Below are positions 52,021 through 60,370 of a DNA stretch of 64,000 nucleotides, one piece after another. Under the pieces are notes generated by a model. It had not been told where the DNA came from. It was given only the letters and a program-made list of their open reading frames with translations, and did no database searches. Positions within the stretch are counted from its first letter, which is position 1. Each line of letters starts with the position of its first letter. The stretch lies in contig JBBIKW010000002.1 in the NCBI GenBank assembly GCA_037445225.1, positions 248,001 through 312,000 on the forward strand. The letters are read 5' to 3'. Made by a program: the position numbers and the translations under genes. The stretch comes from M3007 sp037445225. Its GTDB lineage: Bacteria > Bacteroidota > Bacteroidia > Chitinophagales > Saprospiraceae.

Positions 52021-54087
52021 ATGCCTGTATCTCTCCGATCGTGGTTGTTTTGGGCAATAGCCCTTCTCGCTTCCTGTCGCCAAGGACCTTCCCCCTCCCA
52101 GCTCGATGCCTCTGCGAAACAACGCGTTGTCGTGGACTCCTTTGCCGATATCCAAATTTTGCGCTACGACTTGCCGGGCTGGGATGAGCTGAGCCTCCGC
52201 CAGAAGATACTCATCTACTACCTGAGCGAAGCCGCCCTGGCAGGGCGTGACATCATCTACGACCAACACTGTAAGTATAACCTACTAGTTCGTAAGACAT
52301 TAGAGGCTATATTCGATACTTGGAAAGGCGATCGCTCCACTCCCGAATGGAAAGCCTTCGAGGCTTACGCAAAGCGCGTTTGGTTTAGCAACGGCATTCA
52401 CCATCATTACAACGAGTTCAAGATATTGCCCGAATGCTCTCCGGCGTATTTTGCCGAGCTGGTGAACGGCTCCGACTCGACAGCCTTACCGCTCGAGAAA
52501 GGGCAAACAAGAGCAGCGCTTTTGGATACGCTCTACCGCGTCGTGTTTGACCCTACTTTTTTACCCAAACGCACCAACAAAGAGGCTGGGGTAGACGTAG
52601 TGCTCACCTCATCGGTGCACTTTTACGAAAACATCACTTCGGAAGAAGTAGATCGATTCTATCAACAACAGTTGCGGGAAGCCGGCCCTAATCCACCTAT
52701 GGTAGGGCTGAACTCCAAGCTGATTGGTGTAAAGGGCGGTAAACCTTATGAGCGCGTTTGGCGCGCGGGCGACGGCATGTACGGCCCAGCAATCGACAAG
52801 ATCGTCGAAAATCTCGAAAAGGCTATTCCCTTTGCCGAAAACGAGCAGCAGCAGCGCGTCATTCGCCTGCTCATCGAGTACTACAAGACTGGCGACCTGC
52901 GCAAGTTCGACGAGTACAATATCGCTTGGGTACAAGACACTGCCAGTTCAGTGGACTTTATCAACGGATTTATCGAAGTCTATCACGACCCAAAGGGCTA
53001 TAAGGGCGACTGGGAGGCCGTTGTCCAGTACAACGACCCGGAGGCAACGCGAAAAATGGCTATTCTTAGCCGAAACGCCCAGTATTTCGAGGATCATAGC
53101 CCTGTAGCGCCGGCTTTTCGAAAAAAGGAGGCGCGCGGCATATCGTATCGCGTCATCAATGTGGCCATGGAGGGGGGCGATTGCGCACCGGCTACGCCTA
53201 TCGGTATCAACCTGCCGAACTCCGATTGGATACGCGCGACTTATGGCTCTAAATCCATCAGTTTGAGCAATATAGAAAACGCCTACGCGCGCTCAGGGGG
53301 AGCCGTGGCTACCGCAGAATTTGCCCACGACTCGGCGGAAATTGCTTTGGCGGAGCGCTACGGCGAGGTGGTGGGCAAGATACACACAGCTTTGCACGAG
53401 GTTATTGGACATGCGAGCGGTCAGCTGAAACCGGGAGTGGCCCAGCCCAGCGCCACACTAAAACAGTACGCCAGCACCCTCGAAGAAGCCCGCGCCGACT
53501 TGGTGGCTCTTTACTTCTTGCCCGACCCGAAGATGGTAGAGTGGGGCGTTTTGCCCGATACGCAAGCGTACAAAGCGGGCTACGATCAGTATTTGCGCAA
53601 CGGGTTGCTTCAGCAGCTGCGCCGCATCGAACCGGGGCAAAAGCTCGAACAGGACCACATGCGCAATCGACATTTGGTTTCCGCTTGGGTGCTCGAGCGC
53701 GGTCAAGCGGATAGCGCTGTGGTGAAGGTGTTACGCGACGGAAAGACCTATGTCGATATCCGCAACTACGGTCGGGTGCGCGCGCTCTTTGGGCAGCTGC
53801 TGGCCGAGGTGCAGCGCATCAAGTCGGAGGGCGATTTTGCAGCGGCTCGGGTGCTGGTAGAGACCTACGGCATTCGAGTCGATAGCGCCTTGGTGCAAGA
53901 GGTGCGCAGCCGCTACGCAGGATTGCCCACTAAACCGTATGCCGGCTTCGTACAGCCGCGTTTCGTGCCGGTGCGAGATGCTAACGGCAACATCACGGAC
54001 GTGCGCGTAGAAGTGGAGACGGACTTTGTGGCGCAAATGCTCCGCTACGGCCGCGAGTATGCCTTCTTGCCGGTACGCAACGAATAA
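52021..54087 (+). CDS. Dipeptidyl-peptidase III-like zinc lipoprotein
   Basis: 688-aa M49-family metallopeptidase. A lipoprotein signal (SLRSWLFWAIALLASC, lipid Cys20) places it in the cell envelope. The zinc motif is HEVIGH (His459, Glu460, His464), and the second zinc motif appears as EEARAD (Glu488 or Glu489), matching the family's HExxGH and EExRAE. It removes dipeptides from the N-terminus of short peptides. With the S9B enzyme it would feed dipeptides to the cell. Starts at ATG 52021. Confidence 0.88.
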   Translation: MPVSLRSWLFWAIALLASCRQGPSPSQLDASAKQRVVVDSFADIQILRYDLPGWDELSLRQKILIYYLSEAALAGRDIIYDQHCKYNLLVRKTLEAIFDTWKGDRSTPEWKAFEAYAKRVWFSNGIHHHYNEFKILPECSPAYFAELVNGSDSTALPLEKGQTRAALLDTLYRVVFDPTFLPKRTNKEAGVDVVLTSSVHFYENITSEEVDRFYQQQLREAGPNPPMVGLNSKLIGVKGGKPYERVWRAGDGMYGPAIDKIVENLEKAIPFAENEQQQRVIRLLIEYYKTGDLRKFDEYNIAWVQDTASSVDFINGFIEVYHDPKGYKGDWEAVVQYNDPEATRKMAILSRNAQYFEDHSPVAPAFRKKEARGISYRVINVAMEGGDCAPATPIGINLPNSDWIRATYGSKSISLSNIENAYARSGGAVATAEFAHDSAEIALAERYGEVVGKIHTALHEVIGHASGQLKPGVAQPSATLKQYASTLEEARADLVALYFLPDPKMVEWGVLPDTQAYKAGYDQYLRNGLLQQLRRIEPGQKLEQDHMRNRHLVSAWVLERGQADSAVVKVLRDGKTYVDIRNYGRVRALFGQLLAEVQRIKSEGDFAAARVLVETYGIRVDSALVQEVRSRYAGLPTKPYAGFVQPRFVPVRDANGNITDVRVEVETDFVAQMLRYGREYAFLPVRNE

Positions 54088-54158
54088 GTCGAGAGGTGTC
54101 TTCAATTGAGGGCAAGACAGCATCTTTGCTCCGCAACAACGGGTATTGACGACGATAC

Positions 54159-55250
54159 ATGGCTACGTACGAAAATCCGCGCTTGGTCCTCGACTCTTCT
54201 CGAACACTCGAACCCAGTCGAGTAGGTTGGCGGAGTCCCAGCAATATCGCCATAGTAAAGTATTGGGGCAAGCGCGGCGTCCAGCTGCCGCAGAACCCAT
54301 CGATAAGCCTTACGCTCACCCACGCCTATACGGAAACGACGCTGGAATACGCCCTTAAAGAGCGGCCTACTGCCGACATTTCGCTCGCCTTTTTCTTCGA
54401 AGACCGACCCAACGAGGCCTTTCGCAACAGGGTAGCGGCGTTTTTAGACACTATTACACCTATTTTCCCTTTTTTGCGGCAACTGCATCTGACCGTCCGC
54501 ACGCGCAACTCCTTTCCGCATTCTACTGGCATTGCCTCTTCCGCCTCAGGCATGTCGGCTCTGTCCCTGTGCCTGTGCTCGTTGGAGCACCGTTTTTTTC
54601 AGACCTTGTCCGACGATGAGGCTTTTGACCGGAAAGCTTCTTTCGTGGCCCGCTTGGGCAGCGGCAGCGCATGCCGATCGATATATCCCTATGCAGCGCT
54701 GTGGGGGCTCACCTCCGCATTGCCCAGCTCTTCGGATGAATGTGCTGCACCCTTAAAAGAGGTGCTGCACCCCGTCTTTAAGACTTTCTGCGACGACGTG
54801 CTGGTCATCAGCGGAGCGCAAAAAGCGGTAAGCAGCAGCGCCGGCCATGCGCTTATGGAAGGGCATCTCTTTGCGGAGAGCCGCTACAATCAGGCGCGCG
54901 TCCATACCGTGCAGCTGCTGGAAGCGCTGCGCAGCGGAGATGTAGAGACCTTCGGGCGCATTGCCGAGGAGGAGGCACTCGCCCTTCATGCCCTCATGAT
55001 GTGCAGTCGACCGCCATATCTGCTGCTCCAGCCTAACACGGTGGCCGTACTTCACCGGGTGCGCGCCTTTCGGCAAGAAACACAACTGCCTGTTTACTTC
55101 ACGCTGGATGCGGGCCCCAATGTGCACCTGCTGTATCCTGAACAACACGCCGACGCTGTCCGACCCTGGATTGAAAGCGAACTGCGCCCGCTTTGCGAAA
55201 ACAACTACTACCTGGCCGATAGGGTAGGGGAAGGGCCAGAAGAACTCTAA
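54159..55250 (+). CDS. mvaD: Diphosphomevalonate decarboxylase
   Basis: 363-aa GHMP-fold enzyme making isopentenyl diphosphate from mevalonate diphosphate. Seen are NIAIVKYWGKRGVQLPQNPSISLTL (about 28-52), the ATP-binding FPHSTGIASSASGMSAL, and GSGSACRSIYPYAALWG with the catalytic Ser/Arg region. It shows the organism makes isoprenoids by the mevalonate route, as some Bacteroidota lineages do; no other pathway genes are in the window. ATG 54159. Confidence 0.92.
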   Translation: MATYENPRLVLDSSRTLEPSRVGWRSPSNIAIVKYWGKRGVQLPQNPSISLTLTHAYTETTLEYALKERPTADISLAFFFEDRPNEAFRNRVAAFLDTITPIFPFLRQLHLTVRTRNSFPHSTGIASSASGMSALSLCLCSLEHRFFQTLSDDEAFDRKASFVARLGSGSACRSIYPYAALWGLTSALPSSSDECAAPLKEVLHPVFKTFCDDVLVISGAQKAVSSSAGHALMEGHLFAESRYNQARVHTVQLLEALRSGDVETFGRIAEEEALALHALMMCSRPPYLLLQPNTVAVLHRVRAFRQETQLPVYFTLDAGPNVHLLYPEQHADAVRPWIESELRPLCENNYYLADRVGEGPEEL

Positions 55251-55289
55251 ACTTTGTCTCTCGTTAAAGGCCGCGCTTTACCTCTTGGC

Positions 55290-56048
55290 CTATCCTCGAC
55301 CGAAACACTGCCGGCATTGGGGCCTGGAAAAGGAGGTCCTATGCGGCTTTCCACACGTGTGGCAGTGTTTTTCGGAGTAGTCTGGATTTTGATACGCATT
55401 CCATTCTCGATAACAGGATAAGTAAAAGGGCTTCAGCGGGTTGTGGTCAATGGCTATACCGCAGCGAATGCAAAACCCTTTCTTCGAAAGCAAGTCGCTC
55501 GCCGCACCCACTACCTTTTGGATGAACGAAACAACTCGCTGGGCCGCGGATCCGGGCGCTTGGACCTTGGGAGTGGCGGCCGGAAAAGAGGGATATTGTT
55601 GCCTTATGGCCGATAGCTATATCGATTCTGAATGCCTTACAATCGATTGGATTTCGCTAGCGGCTTCTACCATTAGCAGGTAATCTCCTGGGATTTCGAG
55701 TAGGATGCCCATCTCTCGGTTGTTGTGCTCCGAAAAATCGTACATGTTCATGGAGGTAATCACACAGGCCTTCTCGCTCATGTAACATTTTGCGTGGAGG
55801 TTGTCGCAGGATAACAGCTGCAGGTGTTTCAATTCCATCAGCTATATTTTCTGGCCTTCATCTAAGTCTACCTTCCGGCAGACGATGCGAATGGTAACGC
55901 CTCGCATGTCGGCATCTCGAAGGCGCTCGTAGAGGTTTCGGCTCAGTTTGAGATAAGGGCTGAGGAGGTCCAATCTTTCATGGGCCTCTATAATGAGCTT
56001 CTCTTCTATAGCATTGGATGTTCCGGAAGTGGTGAGGAAGGAAGCCAT
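55290..56048 (-). pseudogene. Phospholipase D-like protein gene interrupted by two in-frame TAG codons
   Basis: One continuous minus-strand frame of 253 codons contains TAG at 55842-55844 and at 55617-55619, then ends with TAG at 55290. Part 1 (LLSPYLKLSRNLYERLRDADMRGV) and part 2 (NLHAKCYMSEKACVITSMNMYDFSEHNNREMGILL) are the two halves of a PLD-like domain with an HxK but no following Asp. Part 3 has paired Cys motifs (FCIRCGIAIDHNP, HCHTCGK, CRQC) of a zinc-ribbon-like tail, which I recall in such proteins from Bacteroidota. Both internal stops lie in the same 8-mer ATATAGCT. Decay, sequence error or readthrough are open; the reading frame itself is otherwise intact. Confidence 0.75.
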
Positions 56049-56125
56049 GTGGTTGTAGTTAGTTTAGTATTATAAGCAGGAGGTGGGCTCACTGCTGTTT
56101 GGCGGGCAACGGCACGCCGCTTTTG

Positions 56126-57175
56126 TCATTCCTCTTCGTCGAAGTAGACTTTGTAGTACTTTTTTCCGCGGCTTTCGTCGTAGCCGCGCTCGATGAGGTC
56201 GCGCCGTCCATGGACATAGATATGGAAGTTTTTGTCCAACTTGATGACGCTTTTTAGGATCTTGAATTCTTTTTTGACGGCCGGCTTACTGATGTCGAAG
56301 CGATCGACTAAGGGCACGGCGTATGCGCGCGCGTATTCGCTGCGGAAAGCGCGAAACGCCGCCTGTTGTTCTTCAGAGGGGAATAGGGTTTGTGCAAAGT
56401 GTTCGGCTTCGAAATGCTCGTTTTCCTTGAAATAGAGGCCCGATCGGTACAGAGCGTCTAATTGGTCGGCGCGGTCCGTCTCGGAGTGCCGCGGCAGTTG
56501 GTGCCGGATGAACTCGCTGGACAAGGCAATGTGGTGTCGGGTTTGAAAGTAATGGTCTTCCACTGGGCGAACCCGCAGGAAGCCGTCTTTCCAAAAAGAG
56601 CATTCGTCGGACTTGGACAGGGTGTCAATAGCGCACACTCGGTAGCCATCTAATTCGTCCAAGTTGAATATGAACGCTGCGGTCTCGGGTTTGTCGGGCA
56701 GCAGGCCGCTGCGAACGCTGAGCGCATACTGGTCAGGTTGCCGTTCGACGTGAAGGAACTGCTGTGCGCTTTGCACCTTCCAAAGACCAATAGCTGAGGT
56801 GGTTTCTCCGGCCAGCACTACGTTTTCTAAAAATAAGATGAAGAATTCGCCGCCCGCCATGCGGCTGTCTTCGGAATGCGCGTAGAGCAGCTGCGCCAGC
56901 CGAGGCGCTTCTTGCGGCAGCGCATCGGGCGTTTGGAAGAGGAGGTGAGCTATTTGGTACACGGGGTGGTGGCTAACATCTTCCTCGTGGTGGAAGTAGA
57001 AGAATTCGGCGCACTTTTCGAAGGGTTTCAAGAAGGTGCGCATAAGCCACCTTTGCACGGCATCGGTAGGGGGGATAAGCAGTTGTTTCGGGATGTACAC
57101 GCCTTCGTTTTGAGAGGCGTTGCCTACCCAAGTGACGGCCAGGCGGCGCAAGTGTGCATCGGCAAATTCCAGCAT
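56126..57175 (-). CDS. Nucleoid-associated protein (NdpA-like)
   Basis: 349 aa. Begins FADAHLRRLAVTWVGNASQNEGVYIPKQLL and carries SAIGLWKV and FIFNLDELDGYRVCAIDTLSK, features of the 37-kD nucleoid-associated family, whose E. coli member YejK/NdpA binds DNA. The C-terminal part (KPAVKKEFKILKSVIKLDKNFHIYVHG) is typical of Bacteroidota versions. Cytoplasmic. It sits between the broken PLD-like gene and alkaline phosphatase, all on the minus strand. Confidence 0.8.
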   Translation of the reverse strand: MLEFADAHLRRLAVTWVGNASQNEGVYIPKQLLIPPTDAVQRWLMRTFLKPFEKCAEFFYFHHEEDVSHHPVYQIAHLLFQTPDALPQEAPRLAQLLYAHSEDSRMAGGEFFILFLENVVLAGETTSAIGLWKVQSAQQFLHVERQPDQYALSVRSGLLPDKPETAAFIFNLDELDGYRVCAIDTLSKSDECSFWKDGFLRVRPVEDHYFQTRHHIALSSEFIRHQLPRHSETDRADQLDALYRSGLYFKENEHFEAEHFAQTLFPSEEQQAAFRAFRSEYARAYAVPLVDRFDISKPAVKKEFKILKSVIKLDKNFHIYVHGRRDLIERGYDESRGKKYYKVYFDEEE

Positions 57176-57187
57176 TGTCGATAGAGA

Positions 57188-58303
57188 TTACGGTTGTAGT
57201 CCGAGCGCTTGCCACATTTTAGTGTAGAGATCGGTGTTTTGATAGACTCCAGAGAAGAGGTGTGCTTGGGGGCCAAAGGCAAATACGGTCACCATGGTGG
57301 CGGAGTGTAAGCGGCTGGTGAAAGCGGGTTCGAAGCTTTTGTCGGAGGCGCTAGTATTCAAGCTGAGGCCACCGCATTCGTGGTCGCCAGTGACGATCAG
57401 GAGGGTCTCGCCGTTTTGTTGGGCAAATTCGAAGGCGGCTGTGACGGCTGCGTCAAAGTCGAGCAGCTCCGCTCTCAGCCAGTTGGCGTCGTTAGCGTGG
57501 AGCGCCCAATCGATCTGGCTGCCTTCTACCATGAGAAAGAAGCCTTTCTCGCTGCGCTTTTGCAGGTATTGGCACGCCAGGGTAGTGGCTGCAGGTAGGT
57601 ATCGACGCCCTTCGTTAGCCGCGGGCGGTTCGCGTTCGGCCGTAAACAGGTAGAACGGAGCCGTCCCATCCGACGGTAGCTTGCCAAGGCCGGTGCCAAA
57701 CCGGACGACATAGCCGCGCTGGCGCAGCGAGTCAAGGAGGTTGCGGCGGTCAGGGCGGTCGTTGAAGTAGCCTCTGCCGCCGCCGATGAAGCAATCTAAT
57801 TCCGTCTTGAGGTAGTCCTCTGCGATGTACTCTGTAAAGGCCCGCAGATCTTGATGCGCGATAAAAGCAGCGGGAGTGGCGTGGGTTGCAGAACAGGTGA
57901 CGACCATGCCCGTGGCCCACCCTTGAGCGTCCAATTCCTCCAAGATAGTGCGGCACGGCTCGTAATTAGGGGGTACCAGGCCGACGACGCCGTTTTTGGT
58001 TTTTTGGCCACAGGCAAATGCCGTTGCTCCGGCGGCGGAGTCGGTCACCCGCTCGTCGTAAGCGTGGCTTTGGTGAAAACCCACTACCGGAAAGCGCTCC
58101 CACACCGATCGGCCTATGCCGCGCCAATACAGCGCTGCGCTTACTTGGGCCGTAGCCATGCCGTCGCCAATCATTAGGATGATGTTTTTGGGCCGTTCGG
58201 AGAAGGGCACCACCGCTCTATTAGATGGCCCTTTGCGGTCGGAACAAGCATAGGCGCTGAGCAGCCAAAGCAGGGTCAAAAGCAGGCGAAAAGGTTTTCT
58301 CAT
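57188..58303 (-). CDS. phoA: Alkaline phosphatase lipoprotein
   Basis: 371 aa from the ATG at 58303, nine codons inside the open frame. The lipoprotein signal ends LLSAYAC (Cys20). Metal ligand Asp47 in LMIGDGM, nucleophile Ser89 in VTDSAAGATAFACG, and the metal-site motifs SQIDWALHAND and VTGDHECGGLSL place it in the PhoA family. It releases phosphate from organic esters in the envelope. The spacing to the LolD-like gene upstream is 4 nt, so they are likely cotranscribed. Confidence 0.92.
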   Translation of the reverse strand: MRKPFRLLLTLLWLLSAYACSDRKGPSNRAVVPFSERPKNIILMIGDGMATAQVSAALYWRGIGRSVWERFPVVGFHQSHAYDERVTDSAAGATAFACGQKTKNGVVGLVPPNYEPCRTILEELDAQGWATGMVVTCSATHATPAAFIAHQDLRAFTEYIAEDYLKTELDCFIGGGRGYFNDRPDRRNLLDSLRQRGYVVRFGTGLGKLPSDGTAPFYLFTAEREPPAANEGRRYLPAATTLACQYLQKRSEKGFFLMVEGSQIDWALHANDANWLRAELLDFDAAVTAAFEFAQQNGETLLIVTGDHECGGLSLNTSASDKSFEPAFTSRLHSATMVTVFAFGPQAHLFSGVYQNTDLYTKMWQALGLQP

Positions 58304-58307
58304 AGCG

Positions 58308-58967
58308 TTAGGCTTGAACGAGTATGCCATCGCGCATCTCTAAGCAGCGGTCGGAAAGGTCGGCTAAATCGTAGTTGTGCGTGACCACGACGAACGTTTG
58401 CCCTTGCTCGCGGCTCAGCCGTTGCAACAGGCGGTGCAGGTCGGCCGAAGCAGCGCTGTCTAAGTTGCCGGTAGGTTCGTCGGCAAAGACGATGTCGGGA
58501 GCATTGATAAGCGCTCGGGCTACCGCTACGCGCTGCTGTTCCCCGCCGCTCAGCGCTGACGGCTTATGGTGGAGGCGCTCCGATAGGCCCAAGTAATCGA
58601 GCAGCTCCGCTGCGCGCCGGCGCACCTGGTCGGCGGGTTTCCGCTGAATAAATCCAGGAATACAGACGTTTTCTAAGGCAGTGAATTCCGGTAACAAGTG
58701 GTGGAATTGGAAGACAAATCCGATGTGTCGATTGCGGAAGGCTGCCAAGGCTTGGTTGCCGAGCCGATGGACGTCGGTTTGGTTGATCCGGATTTCACCT
58801 TTATCCGCGCGGTCTAAGGTGCCGAGGATGTGCAAGAGCGTACTTTTGCCGGAGCCAGATTTACCCACAATGCTTACGATCTCCCCGCGTGCCACCGACA
58901 AGTCTATGCCTTTGAGGATGTGCAGCCTTCCGAAGGATTTGTGGATATTTCTCGCTTCCAATATCAT
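58308..58967 (-). CDS. lolD: LolD-like ABC transporter ATPase
   Basis: 219 aa. Walker A GKSGSGKST, Q-loop FVFQFHHLLPEFTALENV, signature LSGGEQQRVAVARAL, Walker B IVFADEPTGNLD. The text (LDYLGLSERLHHKPSALSGGE) is typical of LolD or MacB-type ATPases. It probably powers lipoprotein release with the LolC/E-like permease at 43.9 kb. Start chosen at ILEARNIHKSFG, 15 codons inside the open frame. A TATCTTTG box lies 43 nt upstream. Confidence 0.85.
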   Translation of the reverse strand: MILEARNIHKSFGRLHILKGIDLSVARGEIVSIVGKSGSGKSTLLHILGTLDRADKGEIRINQTDVHRLGNQALAAFRNRHIGFVFQFHHLLPEFTALENVCIPGFIQRKPADQVRRRAAELLDYLGLSERLHHKPSALSGGEQQRVAVARALINAPDIVFADEPTGNLDSAASADLHRLLQRLSREQGQTFVVVTHNYDLADLSDRCLEMRDGILVQA

Positions 58968-59009
58968 GTGCGACTGGAGAAGGCGGCTCTTTCGAGCAGC
59001 CAAGGTGCG

Positions 59010-59017
59010 CAAAGATA
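59010..59017 (-). promoter_or_regulatory. -7 box TATCTTTG for lolD-phoA
   Basis: Exact TAnnTTTG on the minus strand, 42 nt before the lolD-like start, in the divergent gap facing the GT4 gene. Confidence 0.45.
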
Positions 59018-59101
59018 GGGCCGGGACCGTTTTGCGAATACCGCTCTGGTTGAAATGCGCGGAGCGACCGCTCTGTAAGCATCAAAAACCCCTCTTTGCC
59101 T

Positions 59102-60322
59102 ATGCGCTTCCTGCAATTGTGTAAGAAATATCCTTATCCCATTAAAGATGGCGAGAGTGTGGCCATTGTGCACCTGTCTCGCGCCCTGCATCGGTTAGGA
59201 GGGGCGGTCTCTCTTTTGGCGATGAATACGTTTCGGCATTGGTATGCCGGGCATGCAGTGCCGGAAGGTTTGGGCCACTACGAACGGGTGGCATCGGTAG
59301 CGGTAGACAACCGCATCCGCCTGTGGCCGGCGCTGCGTAACCTCTTTTCTACACGCTCGTATCACATCGAGCGGTTCATCAGCCCGCACTTTGCCCAACG
59401 CTTGCGCAAATGGCTGCAGGAGCACCCTTTTGATGTCGTGCTCTTGGAGACAATATACCTCACTCCATATATTCCCATCATTCGCCAATACAGCAAGGCG
59501 TTGGTGGTGTTGCGCCCACACAACGTGGAGAGCGAGATTTGGGAGCGCCTTTCGGCGAACAGTTCGTGGCCACAAAAGCCCTATCTGCGCCTGCAGGCTC
59601 GGCGCTTGAGGCGCTACGAGCAGAGGCACATAAACGATGGCGATCTGTTGGCCGGCATCAGCGATCGCGATGTGGCAGCCTTTCGGGCGTGGAACTTGGA
59701 CAAACCAACATTGGTGCTCCCCATAGGCGTCGACCTGTCGGCCTATTGCCCGGATGAACGCAGCTTTGACCAACCGCTTAGCCTGAGCTTCATCGGCTCC
59801 TTAGATTGGCCGCCCAATGTAGAGGGACTGCGCTGGTTTTTGAGAGAGGTGTGGACGCCGCTATTGTTGCCGGCCTTTCCGGAGCTCACCTTTCACATAG
59901 CCGGCCGAAACATGCCGGCCTGGCTTCGATCGCTGCGCGTGCCGCGCGTGCAGGTGCACGGCGAAGTGCCTGATGCTGCGACATTCCTCAATGCACACTC
60001 GGTCATGGTGGTTCCGTTGCTTTCTGGCGGAGGGATGCGCGCCAAAATCGTAGAGGCGATGGCCTTGGGGCGTGTCGTAATCAGCACCTCTATGGGATTG
60101 GAGGGCGTTCCCGCTCGGCATGGCCAAGAGGTATGGGTGGCCGACTACCCTGCGGCTTTTGTGGAGGTTATCCGGGCTTGTTACCAACGAGGCGAGCAAT
60201 TGGTAGAGATGGGGCGTAGAGCCCGAATGTTCTGCGCCGCTCATTTCGACGACGCGACCAACGCTAAGCGCCTGTGGGCGCGTTGTCTCGAGGTGTTGCA
60301 TTCTAAGCTTACGACGCACTAA
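59102..60322 (+). CDS. GT4 family glycosyltransferase
   Basis: 406 aa. N-terminal domain RFLQLCKKYPYPIKDGESVAI, then LRPHNVESEIWERL, and the C-terminal donor domain with SFIGSLDWPPNVEGLRWF, VVPLLSGGGMRAKIVEAMALGRVVIST and the two Glu. Such proteins add sugars during surface polysaccharide synthesis. Start at ATG 59102. Divergent from the lolD-phoA pair; target sugar unknown. Confidence 0.88.
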   Translation: MRFLQLCKKYPYPIKDGESVAIVHLSRALHRLGGAVSLLAMNTFRHWYAGHAVPEGLGHYERVASVAVDNRIRLWPALRNLFSTRSYHIERFISPHFAQRLRKWLQEHPFDVVLLETIYLTPYIPIIRQYSKALVVLRPHNVESEIWERLSANSSWPQKPYLRLQARRLRRYEQRHINDGDLLAGISDRDVAAFRAWNLDKPTLVLPIGVDLSAYCPDERSFDQPLSLSFIGSLDWPPNVEGLRWFLREVWTPLLLPAFPELTFHIAGRNMPAWLRSLRVPRVQVHGEVPDAATFLNAHSVMVVPLLSGGGMRAKIVEAMALGRVVISTSMGLEGVPARHGQEVWVADYPAAFVEVIRACYQRGEQLVEMGRRARMFCAAHFDDATNAKRLWARCLEVLHSKLTTH

Positions 60323-60370
60323 ACTTTCTTCACTGGCTTACTGACTTGTCCAGAAAATACCCCTTACATA

